From assembly GCF_047948215.1 (NCBI RefSeq), contig NC_134460.1, positions 128,696,324-128,760,323 of the forward strand: 64,000 bases of DNA. Direction: 5' to 3'. The position numbers and the translations under genes were made by a program. Origin of the DNA: Lycorma delicatula (taxonomy: Eukaryota; Arthropoda; Insecta; Hemiptera; Fulgoridae). Under the pieces are notes generated by a model. It was not told the DNA's origin and made no database searches. It saw only the letters and a list, made by a program, of their open reading frames with translations. Positions 1-12,650 of this stretch are shown here, in pieces. Each line of letters starts with the position of its first letter. The stretch's first letter is position 1.

Positions 1-371
1 AAATCTCTAAGGAATTATAGATTCATACACATGTATGCATATATATATATTCATATCTTATTTAGTACACTCAAGTATATAATAAAGATAAACGATTAAG
101 TACACTGATGAATCCAAAGAACATGGATAAGTTCATAACATAAAAATAAAAGAAAGAAAACACGAAGGATATATCATAGTTACACAAAATTCACAAAAAT
201 CGAACCAAACGAAGAGATATAAGAAAGAAAAACGAGAAAAAATTAAAAAGAAATAGTTAAAATGAAAATATAAAAAGTAAATAGTAAAAAAAAAATGATG
301 AAAACAAAACGAGAAAATTTGTCGAAGTATAATGTCCTAATGTAGTGTATTCATATAAATCTCGAAGAACC
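1..371. other. AT-rich spacer, no gene seen
   Basis: Strongly AT-rich DNA with long A-rich runs on the plus strand (about 120-330). No coding signature, RNA gene or recognisable repeat was found. It lies directly downstream, in the element's own orientation, of the Jockey-like relic that ends at 372, so part of it could be that element's 3' UTR, but I cannot support that. Confidence 0.5.
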
Positions 372-790
372 TTACAAATCCAATACGTGCAGCCACTTTA
401 AGCGCCGAACATCCTTGCTATTATCCAAGAGATTAACCGCAAGCCAGCTTACACGGCTGTTTAATCTCATTTTGTATTTGGTACTAAATCGTAGTACTTC
501 CTCTCGAACGCTCGGCACTCCTAAATAACCATGTGTTTCTTGTAAATCACGGCGCCTCTGTTATAGTATTCAATAACTTCATCTGAAATCGGTGAAGATG
601 TCAATGTTGCTCTCGCTTGTAGTACCTTATAATTGATTTCCGTAGGTCAAAATAGGTTTCAGGAATGTTGTATAACAACTGTTTGTTTGATAAAGATAAT
701 TCTAATCCCCTGTTTAGTAACCAGTACATCTACCTGAACGTAACGTTAATCTATTTCCGTTTCCACCTGAATTCCTCCAAGTTACTCAGC
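372..790 (-). pseudogene. Jockey-clade LINE reverse transcriptase C-terminus, degenerate
   Basis: Reading the minus strand gives pieces typical of the thumb and C-terminal region of Jockey-clade ORF2 proteins. In order they are MYWLLNRGLELSLSNK (from 729), LKPILTYGNQL followed by a stop where the family has W (about 662-625), a piece reading TITEAP and a stop where W is expected (about 570), and GVPSVREEV through KYKMRLNS and LAVNLLDNS to RRLKWLHVLDL and a natural stop at 372-374. The last piece, 521-372, is an open frame of 49 codons. Frame changes are needed between the pieces, and the two W-to-stop changes show the copy is dead. The RT catalytic core is absent, so this is a truncated or eroded copy. 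Clade assignment rests on recalled family motifs, especially the TYG-x-QL-W and N-LLD-N-S segments. Confidence 0.85.
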
Positions 791-3700
791 GATCCTGATG
801 CAGACCCAGGAGTCGCATGCTGATAGAATGCGGGATGAAAACCCCCATTCAGTTGAACTGGAGGAAGGGTGGTCAAAAATACGATAGTAATTAATTTTTC
901 AAAAATTTAACCGTTTTTCAATTTTGTTTTACCGTGAAAAAAAATACAATAAATTTTATTTAGTTAAAATTGAGTAATTAAAAGTTTAATTATATAATTT
1001 AAAAAAATATATTACTAATAATAAAGTTTTAATTTTTCAAATACATGAACAATATATAGTGTAAATATTTGAAAAAAAGTTAAAAATAAAAACAAAATCT
1101 TAAAGAAGGAAGAGGCGGTAGTAAATTTTAAAGTAATTATAGATACGTACGAACGTACATATTGCAGTAAAGTGGAATTGCTTTGCATAAATATAAGAAG
1201 TTCAATTTCTAGTCTATACATACAGCGCGCGAGTTCATAATTCGAAAGATATTGCAGATATAGATTTACGAACCTAATAAAAGTTAAGTCCCGCTTTACC
1301 TTTATAACAGAAGGAGGGGGCATTAGAACTCCATAAAACCTTGTTTTATGTTCGAGAGCTTCCCACTTTTAAAAAAGAGGCTGCTTGCTTGCTATGCCCT
1401 TCATTCTTTGAAAAAGAACCCTGGTCGTTGTCGTCAGATTCATCTGTTGTAGTAGGCAAGAAATAATCGTCTGTTCCCTATTACCTTTTCGTTTTCAGTA
1501 TTTCATTTTTTCTTTTAAAAAGAAGAGAAAAAAGAAAACTGAAATGAGACTGTAATCACAAAGTCTTGCTTTAATATATTCCTCTTTTTAAAAAATTCCA
1601 TCTCTGAGACAATGTTCTACTGTAAACAGTTTTTATTAATCTGTACAAAAATACTTACAAAAAGTACACGTATAAATAATTCTTTCTTATAAAACTTATA
1701 TGAATACTAAAATATTTATAAATACTAAATGTTTATATTAAAAAAAATATCAAAACATAATTTTTGAGAAGAATTGAATGGACAACATTTTAAAATATGT
1801 CTAAGTATATTTCACTGAATTCTTTTTTAATTTAGCCTTAGAAGTTAACATTGCTTTTTGAAGAAAGTTTCTTGTAAAAGTAATTCTTTTTTTTTACTGA
1901 CTTAATTCTGGTAATTCAGAATTATAAATAACTTCAAAAAATAATTTGAAATGATTTATAATTTTAGTGTTATCGATAATAAAACTGATACAAACAACTA
2001 AAATTTACACGATTAATTTACTTATAAACGTACATTTTTATATTCAATGTGCTGTATTATTTAGTATAAGTATATTATTCTTTTGAAACACACAAATCGT
2101 TATGAGAATAAACCGTTTTATAAAAGCAAATTTAATTAAATTTTTTAAAATATAAACTTGAATTACGTACATCAATAGTTAAATGTTTATTTCTTTCCCA
2201 ATGCTTACATGTACTACCATTTTTGGTATTTAAAGGAAAAAATCATACGGTTCTATAAGTTTATAAAAGTTAAATAAAAAAGATCTGGCAATGTTAACAG
2301 TGCAATTTATCTGCTGGGGCTAATTGATTAATCATAATAATCGAAAGTAGCCAGCCTCATATTGAAAATTACAACCTGACAAACAGTAACTGAGCTTACA
2401 GCCTATTCTGAAGTAACTTCATCTTAAATTATAATCATAAGTAAATTAATGGATAATATACCGTATTATATATATATATATATATTAGCGGTTGTAAATT
2501 TTTTCTTTAAAAAGAAATTCCAAGTGTTATGTCCATGAAAAAATCTAAACAAAGATAAATTATTTACGTTTGAAAATTTAAATGTAAAATATATATATTT
2601 AACAATTCCATGTAATTTATTATCTTTGTCGATTTATTAATATATGTTTTTTTAGCTTTCATACCGTATTTTAATAAAGTAATTTGTAATATAACTGTGT
2701 AATTATTGTTAAAAGCTTGTCGATCTTTCATAGCGACTAAAAAAAAACTTTTAATTTTTTAAATTTCTACAGTAAAAGAATTGTTCAATTTAAATTAGCA
2801 TAAAAACATGCGTTTATATGAAAATCTTTTCCTATTTTTAAATATTATAAATATAATTATAAAAGTAATTAAGTATTATTTTTATGAAGAAAACTGATTT
2901 TATAAAAGGATAAATTTTAATTTCAGTTGATAAAATTATATTAAAGCTGGTTCTGACGTACAAAATACAGGTTTGGGGAACTTCATTAATTCTTGAATAA
3001 TTTCAGTTATTTAAGTTTTTGAATTAAAATATTTAAAAGTCTCCACCAATACCATCCAGTGATATGTTACAAAGTAAACAATGTAAAATAATCTCAACGG
3101 TAAAATAACAATTTGTCCAGAGAAGAGTAAAATAACACCAAAATTTAGTATTACATTAAAACCAATTAGCAGTCAACGTCAAATGTAACAAGCAATGTTC
3201 AAAAATTAAGACAAAAAGGAATAAATATCATTCAGATTTATTTAAAGCTAAAAATTCATCACTTAAGTTGTATAGAAATATTATTGTATTTAAGTAATCA
3301 AACTTTATAATATTTTTGGAATTTCAAAAACCAAATATTTATATTTGCTGAAATTTTTTTATAAATAAAACTGCTAAACGTTCTTTATGTTACAAAAATT
3401 TTACCTGAGTAACAAGATTTAAAAAACATTGGAGATATTTCTATTTGTTCCTTAATTTTTATATTTTCCAGAAATATTAAACTTATAAATATGATGCATA
3501 AAATATTATATTTGTAACTATTAAAGAATGGAATTATGCTTTATGGATTGATTATTTGTCTGAAATATAAAGAAAAAAAGAAATAAGAATCGTATAAAAT
3601 TCAGGGATTTATAATAAAAGTAGAAGAGTAAGTGAGTGGGAACTGTAATAAAAGTAGAGTATCTATTTTCATTGATTTACATGAGAATATAGAAGAAGCG

Positions 3701-5050
3701 TAAAGAGATACGAGAACAAATTTTAGAGGAGAAAGTAATATCAAATTGATTTGTTTTTATAATAATTAAAAATAATCTTAAAAAAATAAAAATAAAAATA
3801 AGATTATATGAATTCACTATTAGAAAAGAAACTACCTAGACAAAAAAGTAAATAAAAATCGAAAGTAACTGCATGTTAAAATAATGATTGCTGTTAAATG
3901 TTACATTAGAAAGACCGGAAATGTTAGAAAAATTACCAGAAGTTGAAGAATTATTCCTATGAAACAAAAAATTATCAGATTCAAAAAAATGATTATCTTT
4001 TATGAAACGTAGAGATACGAATTAGAAAAAAATTAATATATATACAAATTTTAGAGATGGAACCCTTTTTTTCAGAGCGAAACAGAACAGTAATAAAGAA
4101 AAAAAAAAAAAACAGGATTAGAACATATTTTACAATAATATGGTTTTATGGTAACATGATAAATAAAAATGGGTTAATAAAGTTTGAAATTAAAGCTTTT
4201 TATGCCAAAATGAGAAAAAGGGAACTTTGAGGAAGTGTCTTGTAAAGAAAAGAATTATGCTGATAAGCTGCACCTTTAAGCCACCCAGAATTAGCACGAT
4301 AGTAACGAGAGTATAAAGTTTTTCATAATGACAAAAATATAAGCGATAAAAAGATTACAGTACGTAAGGAATTTCTTGAGAGATAACATGCATCAAGTAT
4401 TTAATATTAACAAATAGCGCACTACAGAAATGAATGATTTTCTTCATCCTATATGGTCTTACATATGCATCCAATGTGATGCAATGGATCGTTAGATTTT
4501 CTGACTTAATTAAAAAATTATTGGTTTCTTTACAAAAGAATTTTAATAATATCAAATACTTTGAGTAGTTTTCTTTAGTTACTTTACATTATTGCAAAAT
4601 AATTGATTTCATATTTTCTTATGTTAAAAAATTAACTACAACTAAATAAAACACCCAAACATTTATGAAAACCAGAAGGTGACATTATGTTATACATTTG
4701 TATGCATAAACACTTTCTTTTTAAGTGCAAATTATTAACCTATTATTATTATTATTAATATATGTGAAGATTAAATGAAGTTCTATTGATTATCTGACAA
4801 AATAGTTATTTAGTGTCGTTATTTTTTCACTGGAAAATAATTATAATAATATGTTTGATGATACAATTTCCCTATAATTTAATATTAGTTTGTCATTTTA
4901 AAATTTGTTAAAAATAAAATTCATACAAATATGGCTGAGCAGTAACTATAGTCTTAAAAGTGACTAAAATTAAAAACATCTCTTAGTTATTGTTAATTCA
5001 AAATAAAACATAAATTGCCATTAAAAATTGAGATACATAATTGTATATTT
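791..5050. other. Long AT-rich spacer, no gene seen
   Basis: About 4.2 kb of AT-rich DNA. It holds a (TA)n run at 2465-2486, a slightly GC-richer patch at 1300-1480 with no readable product, and an A-rich plus-strand stretch at 3560-4250. The open frames in it (for example 1015-1323 minus and 4355-4555 minus) have low-complexity composition and no recognisable domain. A line near 3665-3700 gives a weak FIDL-like reading on the plus strand that could be a very old RT fragment, but it is not enough to call. Confidence 0.5.
2465..2486. repeat. (TA)n microsatellite
   Basis: About 22 bp of nearly perfect TA repeat, the first of at least seven TA tracts in the window. Confidence 0.9.
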
Positions 5051-5054
5051 TACT

Positions 5055-5300
5055 CCAACTCCACGGTATTAGTCTAATGGTAAACTCGTCGTCGTAAATC
5101 AGCTGATTTTGAAGTCGAAGTTCTCAGGTACAAATCTTAATAAAAGTAGTTGCTTTTATTCCGATTGGAATTGTGAATACCGATATTCATTGGTGGTTGG
5201 GTTTCAATTAACCAAACGTGTCAGGAATGGTTGGCTCAGGAATAGCTTGTTCAAGACTACAAATTTACCGATTACAGCAGTTACATTACAGGGATAAGTC
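5055..5300 (+). repeat. tRNA-derived SINE, family A, tail subtype 2
   Basis: The head has an A-box-like segment, TAGTCTAATGGTAAAC, at about 5070-5085, followed by the family signature AATCAGCTGATTT and the GAAGTCGA block. The body carries the family's TTGGGTTTCAATTAACCA and CAGGAATGGTTGGC blocks at about 5198-5235. The 3' part (ACTACAAATTTACCG) matches the copy at 63.6 kb rather than the CATCCTCTGAAG tail of the copies at 40.6 and 56 kb, so two tail subtypes exist. An open frame at 5109-5297 is a by-product of the repeat, not a gene. Confidence 0.85.
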
Positions 5301-5484
5301 GTTAATGGCTGTAATTTTTGATGTGAATTTAAATAAAAGTATTAAAACAAATATATTTAAATAAAAATTTAGTTTTATATTTAAAAATTATTCTAAGTAT
5401 CTACTTATATTTTTTATTTTCTCTTCTTAATGTGTACGTTGTATTGTGTTCAAATTGTGAACAAAGCAACTTTTTGGCTCATGA

Positions 5485-5712
5485 GATGATAATGAGTGTA
5501 AATAAGTAAAGTAAATGCGTGTAATTTTGTACAGACTCAGTCCGACTATACCTTAGATGTGTGATTAATTGAACCTTAATCACCGAAATACATTAGTATT
5601 CACTGTCTTTCTTATCTTTACTGCCATCTGAACCTCAAAACGATCGTCTTCGAAAATCAGCTGTTAAACAGCTGAATGCTACGACGATTTTACCACTAGA
5701 CTCATTTGGTTT
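5485..5712 (-). repeat. tRNA-derived SINE, family A, reversed
   Basis: Reverse complement of the family A SINE. The head is at the right end (ACCACTAGAC at about 5691-5702 is the reverse of GTCTAGTGGT), then the AATCAGCTG block, the reversed TTAATTGAA body and a degraded tail. The head carries an extra small inverted copy, AGCTGTTAAACAGCT, near 5658-5674. It is more diverged than the copy at 56 kb. Confidence 0.75.
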
Positions 5713-5790
5713 ACTGTTATTTTACAAAAAATAAAAAAATTAATAAATAAAAATCATTTTTCAAAATTTACGAGTAAATAATGTGTTTTT

Positions 5791-5882
5791 ATTTCCTTGT
5801 ACGAAGTAAAGGAAGTTATGTAATCGCAAAAAATTTCGGTCTGTAGATTTCATCTCCTTTTTTATTTTTTTAACTTTTTTTT
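5791..5882 (+). repeat. Family B fragment, internally deleted copy
   Basis: Starts with the family B terminus TTCCTTGTACGAAGTAAAGG, runs through the ATTTCGGT...AGATTTCATCTCC stretch, then passes straight into a T-rich segment resembling the family's 3' half. A second family B start follows at 5883. This looks like a deleted copy abutting, or split by, the next copy. Confidence 0.65.
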
Positions 5883-6426
5883 TACTGCCTTGTACGAAGT
5901 AAAGCAAGTATTATGCGAAACATTAGGGTTTTCTGATTTCAATGGAAATATCCATTTTGACCATCCATGAATCCATTATGACTAATTTCGACATGACGAC
6001 TGTACATACTTATGTATCTCGCGTAACTCAAAAACGATTAGACATAGGATGTTGAAATTTTCGATTTAGCACTGTTGTAACGTTTAGTTGTTCACCTTCC
6101 TTTTTGATTGCAATCGAAATTAAAATTAAAATTTTAATTAATGAAACATTTGGATCTTAAAGGGAAGAATGAATTTGGTTAGAATCAGACTTCATCTCCT
6201 TTTGTTTATTTATTTATTTTTTAACTTTTCTTTTTTAATTTAAATATATTAATTTAATAATTCTTAACCCATGATTGTAAAAAAAAAATTACAACAAAAA
6301 GTATTTAATAATAACAATAAAAAAAACAGAAGTTATTAGTGAAATAAAATTTTATGTACTTTTGAAAATGTGTATATGTAATTTAACAGGCGTACAAGGA
6401 AGTCATATAGTGTCCACATCAGATTT
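5883..6426 (+). mobile_element. Family B MITE-like element, near full length
   Basis: A non-autonomous element I recognise only from its recurrence in this window. Left terminus CCTTGTACGAAGTAAAGCAA; then the conserved GTATGTATCTCGCGTAACTC-like and AAAAACGATTAGACATAGGA-like blocks at about 6010-6050; then the AATTAATGAAACATTTGGATC block at about 6137-6157; then the right end GGCGTACAAGGAAGTCAT at about 6389-6406. CCTTGTACG at the left and CGTACAAGG at the right are inverted repeats, which is why I call it a DNA-transposon-like element. No coding capacity. The tRNA-like GGTTCGAAT motif of other copies is eroded here. Confidence 0.75.
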
Positions 6427-7461
6427 GGTGAAACATCTGATTTTTTAATATTAATTGAAAATTATAATTTAGAATCTGTTGATTTGAAGTATCGTTTCGT
6501 TTTTAATTGTTTGTGATTGTATTTAAAAATTAATTTAAGATGAGTGCTCCTTTGTCCGATTGCACTAAGAGAAATCAGTTCAGTGGTTTCTCATTTCAAA
6601 AGATATGAAAGCAGAAGGGATTGGTAAATTAGTTTTAACGATATGAAGTGTTATTTGAGTGGAACAAAGATCCTTGAATGTACTGATCAGTTAAAAATAT
6701 TAGAATTTTTGCGTACGATGAACAACTGATAGGCCTAATCTGTTTGAAAGTTAATTTATGATAGTATTCTACGGTATGTAACATCAGTTTTTATTTACTT
6801 CACGCCTAAAGGTGAAACCATGAGAAGTAAAAACTACATATGTAAGAAGGTATATGCGTATGTAGGAGGAATTTGTGTCGCCCGCTTTTTGCCTTACATC
6901 TCAGATTGACCAAAACCGATTTTCTCTCAATTTTGGCTCAAGAAATTCTAAATATGGGAATATTGGTCATCGTAATTTTTTCTCAAAATTCTTTTAGGAA
7001 ATTGGGGATATCGCGAAAAAACAATTTCGAGTTTCTTCTAAGGCATTTTAGAAAAATGTTTTCTTAGGCAGATTTTATACATAAATTGTATAAATAGATC
7101 AAAAAAACCTTTTTCAAAATAATCAACCCCCAACTCTTAAAATCGAATTATAAATATGTGTATTTTTTTGTCTTTTTGCTCTATCTCCCTTCGGTTTTAA
7201 TATATCTTTATTAAATTTTTTGGTATTTTGTATATCATATTATAAAGGCCTATCAAAAAATGTCCCAATTGTCCCAAATGTCCCAATGTTACAATTTTCC
7301 CAAATAGTAAGCCCCGGACCTTAAACAAAGAAAAGCTTTTTGAAAATTTTTACGTTTTGTTTATCTTTTATTAGACGGAGTGTTAGATTTAGAGAAAATC
7401 GAATTAAACCTAAACCTGTGAATGAATATTTTTAGAATTTAAAAAAAAAAAAAATTGTAAT
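6427..7461. other. AT-rich spacer with short TGTCCCAA tandem repeat
   Basis: No gene seen. At about 7260-7290 the octamer TGTCCCAA occurs three times in a row with one-base offsets, followed by two weaker variants. The open frame at 6873-7067 has no recognisable domain. Confidence 0.55.
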
Positions 7462-7851
7462 AGATTTTCAACAATATATTATAAGTGGTATTTATTTTCA
7501 TTGATTCCGGGGTTATAGCCAAATAAAATTCTAATTAATGAAATATTTGGATCTTACGAGAGGAGACACATCGGTTCAAATTCTTCCTCATCTTCTTTTG
7601 TTTTTTTTAACTTTTTTTTTAAATTTAAATATATAGATTTATTAATAATTATTAACCTCTAATTGTAATAAAATATGGTATAATAATTTATGGTAAATAA
7701 TAATTCAATAATAACAATAAAAAAAAAAAAATGAAAAAATATCAGAAGTTACCAATGGAATTTTATGGACTTTTCATTTTAAAAAAAAAAAAAAGTGTAT
7801 ATGTAATTTAATAGCCGTACAAGGAAGTCATGTGGTGTCCACATAAGATTT
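7462..7851 (+). repeat. Family B element, 3' half
   Basis: Begins inside the family at the ATATTATAAGTGGTATTTATT block and runs through GGGTTATAGCCAAATAAAAT, AATGAAATATTTGGATCTTA (about 7537-7556), the ACACATCGGTTCAAATTC region and the poly-T stretch, to the right end GCCGTACAAGGAAGTCATGT (about 7814-7833). The 5' half is missing, so this is a truncated copy. Confidence 0.8.
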
Positions 7852-8942
7852 GTTTCCAAAGCGAAAGACTGCGAATTTTTTTTTCAATAAAATCTTATTC
7901 AAAATGAGTTTAACAGTAAAGCAAATGTCTTATAAATAAAAATCAGCGTCTGACGTAAAAATTAAATAAAGGTCAGATACATGAAAAATTTATTTTTATT
8001 TAACGAGATGGTGACGACAATATTGGACACCTTTGAAAGAGATGGATGGAAATATTTACGCGGATTCGGTCGTTAAATGTTAAATTATACGTTTTATAAA
8101 TGATGAATTAAAAAATTTTACCTCTAGAAAATCAGTTGCAAGAATTATATTCAGCGATATAGTTTTCTGAATATTTTCAGCAGATGAAAATATTGTCTGA
8201 TACACAAACAGTAGGTTCTGAGTTCGAATTCTGTTATACAATTCGATATGTTTTATCACAATTTTACTAAATTCTCAATACCTCATACGTTTTCAGAGAG
8301 CTTGATAAAACTCTCTCCCTTAACAAAACTAATTTTGCAATATATTTATGAAAAGATTTTGACTTTTTTTTTAAAATTGAGAATGTTATCAATTATATTT
8401 TTATCAGTTGTTGTTTTCTATTTATCTATATTCTGATTTTCTCATATTGAAGGAAGACAATGCATTAATTCATACAGAAGATCTAATTCAAGAAGTACCA
8501 GTCAGAGTTTGAGAACAATAATCTTAACTGTACAGTGCTTTTTTCGTGATAAGTACGAGTGCATTAGAAATGTTCTTTGTACATCTGAATGTAGACTGGT
8601 TTCAACGGAATTGATTCAGAGATGTACCATAGTGGTCTTATAAAGAATTAAATGGTAAAATACTTACCTCATAATTTTCTCTAGTAAACATATCAGGTGA
8701 TATTTGTTATTATTCACAGTGGCTATGGCATTTTTTTTATGCTACTAGAAACTTTTGTTAAGTCACCTACAACTAAGCTTTTACCAAATACGGGTCATTA
8801 CGTTGTCTAAAAACTGAGTGTGAAGAGGAAATTATATATTAATTGCATAGCTTAAAGCAATTAATTTAAAAGTCACAAAAGCTCAAATACGTACATTAAA
8901 AGGTTTTAAGAATTTAATTCACAAAATGTATTTAAGATATAG
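7852..8942. other. AT-rich spacer, no gene seen
   Basis: No recognisable repeat or coding region. The open frame at 8248-8436 is hydrophobic low-complexity sequence from AT-rich DNA and is not supported as a gene. Confidence 0.5.
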
Positions 8943-9138
8943 TTTTTTTTTTACCTCCATGACCACCTAATGGTGGTCTTCTTCTCAGTGGTCTTCTCAA
9001 TGGTGAGGTATCTTTCATCCTTCAGAGGATGAGAAGAATGACAAGTAGAGTGTGAAAATGCAATACCTGACTGGGATTCGAACCTTGGACCTCCGGATGA
9101 AAGGCCGAGATGCTAACACTCGCGCCACAGAGGCCGGC
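8943..9138 (-). repeat. tRNA-derived SINE, family C (full copy)
   Basis: On the minus strand the head starts at 9138 with GCCGGCCTCTGTGG. It has an A-box-like segment TGGCGCGAGTGTTAGC (9112-9127) and an excellent B box GGTTCGAATCC (9074-9084), the layout of a Pol III promoter derived from a tRNA. Then come a body with TTTTCACACTC, a CTCATCCTCTGAAGGATG block and an ending in which GACCACC and GGTGGTC can pair. The CATCCTCTGAAG block closely resembles the tail of family A SINEs. The tail runs into an A-rich end, so the polarity is clear. Confidence 0.85.
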
Positions 9139-9289
9139 AATTTTAATTAATTGGATTAGTTATTAATACTAATTTATATGTTATATAAAAAATACACTTT
9201 AAACAACTCTTTTGTTTTGCCTTTTAAAATCGTAGTAACAAATTGTCAAACAGAATACATTTGAAATAAAAAGTGGGGATATCTGCCAG

Positions 9290-9525
9290 TTGCTTTATGC
9301 GACTGTCAGTTGCAGCAAAAAGTAAATACGATTGGTGGAAATGTAGCAGGGGGTTGGGACATTAGGTGGGGAAAATCCATTTGGTTTGTTTGGGTGGTGA
9401 GGGGTGGCAGACGAAATGGAAACGAAAAACAGACCGACGCAATTTCAAATAGGGAGGAGCATCTCGTTACAACTGTTGGAATGAGAACTTTCAGTACGAT
9501 TGTCACTGAGGCAGGGATAGAATAG
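9290..9525. other. GC-richer island, function unknown
   Basis: About 235 bp clearly richer in G and CpG than its surroundings, with G runs near 9345-9415. It is open on both strands (9310-9525 plus, 9306-9506 minus), but neither product resembles a family I know. It could be an unrecognised repeat fragment, an untranslated exon or a regulatory region. Confidence 0.35.
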
Positions 9526-12288
9526 AATCTTAAGCTTCATTTTAAAAACCGATCGATTAACCAAGGAAAAGTTTATTCGATAGATTAATTTCAACTGATA
9601 TTTATTTTAAGTAGAGCAATATATGTATTATCTTAAATGTAGCTATTAAAAAAATGTATCAATCAAAATAAAATAAATAATTTTCAAAATGATGTAGGGA
9701 AAAATGTTATTACTATGTAAGTAATAAGAATAACATACTTCTGATAAACTGTGTCATAACTTACGTTACCACATAAGTAGAGGAATTAAAAAAAATTTCG
9801 TTCAAGAAATAATCCGCAAGATAAACAAAAATATCCTATTTTAGAAGTAAAATTGAGTAAACTGTTTCATGAAACAATATCCAGACAAACTTCATTGTAT
9901 AACTAATATGTAGCAATCATTTATTAGCTAGTTCCATGAAATCTTATGAAAAAAAGTTTACAAATTAATGTATTTACTTCGTAATATTTAAAATGTTAAA
10001 ATAAAAATGTAAAATTAAAAAAAACCTTAAAAAGCTTTGGATACATTAAATTCAATAATATTACAAGTTATAGGATAAAGCAAAAGATGGCAATTATAAT
10101 TATTAGAAAATGACAATTGTCCCTTTAGAAATTGTATTTTATATGATTATATAAAAGTAATAATACGAATGTACTTTCTATATATATGGTAATTTACAAC
10201 GTAACACAAGTATAAAAAACTTGGAATTAAATAAATTCCTAAATAGGAAACATCTTACATAAATCAGCTGAAAAAAAAAAAAAAAAAATCAACGATTTAA
10301 AATAAGGTCAAAATTTTAGAAGAAAAAAATAAATTTGTAGGACAAAAGATGATTTTGTTTCATATAGATTAAAAAAAAAAATGTTTCCTAAATAATATAA
10401 AATATAAGTTTATCTCTCCAGTAATTTATATCGTTATGCAGTTATATTAATAGCCAATAACCATTTCTGTTAACACTGTTAATGTTACTCTATTGACAAG
10501 AAGTTCCTATGTATAAAGAGGAAAGATACAAAACACGTAGACCTGCATCAATTTCAGCTTATGAAACATAGTGGAAAAATAAGATTGTTCTTGAAATCAT
10601 TTTCTTTTAATTTCTCCAAACAACAAAGAGTTCACAACAAACAACAAATTTTAACAGTTCACTGGTGGGATTATCTTAAAACATAAAAAAAAAATAGAGC
10701 ACCAGATACTCGTACCTATGGAAAAGTATCCTGAACTTAAGTTAGTCATTTTTTCAAATGCCAAAATAAATTACGATATTTTCATAAATACATTCCTTCA
10801 TTAATGTTGATTTTATAAAAAATAATAATACAATTTTTCAAGCATTTAATAAACAACTTAAAAGGCTCTAATTTAGTATTGTTTCAAGTACTTATTTATC
10901 ATACGTTATAATAATATAAACTTACAATTTAAAATTGTTGGTAAGTGGAAATATATTTGTTTATACAAATTATATCAATACCAACGGTGTCAAATGTTAA
11001 GAAAATTGAATATAACTTAAATACGGAGAACAGAATTGAATAACTTTTAATAAATCCTTTAGTTAAAGCGAGTTATTTTAATGATGAAAAGTTGTAGAAA
11101 TTAACATGAACAGTACATTTAAGATATAGAATAGTGGTAATACAGACTAAGATATTGATAATAATGGTATTGTACAGATAATTATTTAATATGTTTACAC
11201 AAAAAAAATTATCATATTGTAAGAATTTATGTAGTTAAGAAGGTTTTCATTTTAAATATGATTTTCCTGATTATTAATGTAAATCAGTAAGAGCGTTAGA
11301 AATTAGTTATTTATACAAAAACGATAAATGACATTTTTACAATGACGAAAATATTCTACAAAAAAGTTAAAAATATTATAAAACATCGAATCTTAAAAAA
11401 ATGTATTTTTTATTCCTAATACATTAAATTATTATATTTTTATTTTGAGAACATAATACATAATACATAACAACAGATTTCAAGCAGAATTACAGTTTAG
11501 TTTTGCCCAATTTCAGATTGAAAATTTTTGACACAGTACCATTAATTGAGATCCAATCAATAAAGAACACTTTTGAAATTGTTCAAAATAAGATTTTAAG
11601 TAGGGACAACTTTAACTCGATTTGAGCTAGCAATATTATAATTTTTATAGAAAGATTATTAACTAAAATTATTAATATCGGACGACAGAACTTAACGGTT
11701 ATAGGACATCACGAGACATAGTCATTCATGAAAACCCATTCCAAAGAATAACTACATCTTATTTTACACTAACTACACATGATTGAACTGGTTGGCTTCT
11801 TTAATAAGCTGAAAATAAAAATTTCGTATGAGCATGTCTTTTTTAAAAACTATATCTGATATTTAGAACTAAAAACAACTCATTTACTCTCTTCAACAAA
11901 GGGAGTGATTGTAAAATTAAAATCATTACTTTCAGAGAAAGTAATTCCAGATTAGAGCGATTCTTGTGCTTCAGATGTTTCATATGGGTAACAAACATAA
12001 CAAAGAATGTTAAAAATAATCGTAAATAAACGAATTTATGTGAAAAATCTACTCATAGGGAGAAATATTTTTATAAATAGTTTAGTTAAAAAAAAAAAAT
12101 ATTAATAATCTTTTTAAAATAGTTATCCCATAAGTTATATTTTCAGTAAAAAAATTTGTACTTAAATTTTACTGACTATTATCTCGTAAAAAACTTAGTA
12201 AAAATGTTTTATAAGAAATATTTTGTTTTTATTTTGTATCTATGAAGTGTAATCACGACAGCCTCCAACACGATTATAAAATTATTAT

Positions 12289-12290
<2 letters not shown>
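9526..12290. other. Long AT-rich spacer, no gene seen
   Basis: About 2.8 kb of AT-rich DNA with no coding signature. The phrase ATTGTTGGTAAGTGGA at about 10936-10951 also occurs at 44499-44514, which suggests a shared repeat end (see the entry at 44.45 kb). Confidence 0.5.

Positions 12291-12347
<57 letters not shown>
12291..12347. repeat. Compound microsatellite (TG)n(TA)n
   Basis: About 14 TG units (12291-12319) pass directly into about 14 TA units (12319-12347). Open frames spanning it on both strands are artefacts of the repeat. Confidence 0.95.
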
Positions 12348-12354
<7 letters not shown>

Positions 12355-12399
12355 CATTAAAGGGCAGACAGGTTATTTGTATAATTGGACGAAAGCACA

Positions 12400-12650
12400 G
12401 AGTATTATTACATTCAGTGCGTCTTGGCAAGATGTCAGCCCACTAGCAGCGCCGCTGGTATTGATCTCCCGTGTCACTGTCCCCCACCAGTTTCCCCCCC
12501 CGGTTACCCCCTCCTAAATTGCGTATTCCCCGCTGTTTCTACTTCTGACTACTTTCCACTTTCCACTTCAGCCCCAGGCTTATTCTTTGTTGTTCTCCCA
12601 GCCACAGCCTTTAAAATTATACCCCTTTATGTTTAGGGGGGAGAAAGAAT
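12400..12650. other. C-rich island, function unknown
   Basis: Plus strand rich in C (several runs of five to seven C near 12480-12505), with moderate CpG. Open on the plus strand in two frames, but the products are proline-rich low-complexity sequence with no domain. Next to a microsatellite and without retroelement motifs, it is most likely an unrecognised repeat fragment; regulatory DNA is possible. Confidence 0.3.

Noticed and set aside
1015..1323. 102-codon minus-strand frame
   Set aside because: Composition is AT-driven and there is no domain; the hydrophobic run of F and L is typical of chance frames in this DNA.
3660..3710. FIDL-like reading as an RT motif A fragment
   Set aside because: Only four residues match and no neighbouring motif supports it.
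7258..7300. CRISPR-like array from the TGTCCCAA repeats
   Set aside because: Units are 8-10 bp without spacers and the DNA is eukaryotic.
9074..9127. Possible tRNA gene on the minus strand
   Set aside because: The A and B boxes are good but the anticodon arm does not fold and a SINE body and tail follow, so it is a SINE head.
12209..12517. Open frames on both strands across the TG/TA microsatellite
   Set aside because: Their length comes from the dinucleotide repeat, which has no stop codon in these frames; the products are repeat-encoded.
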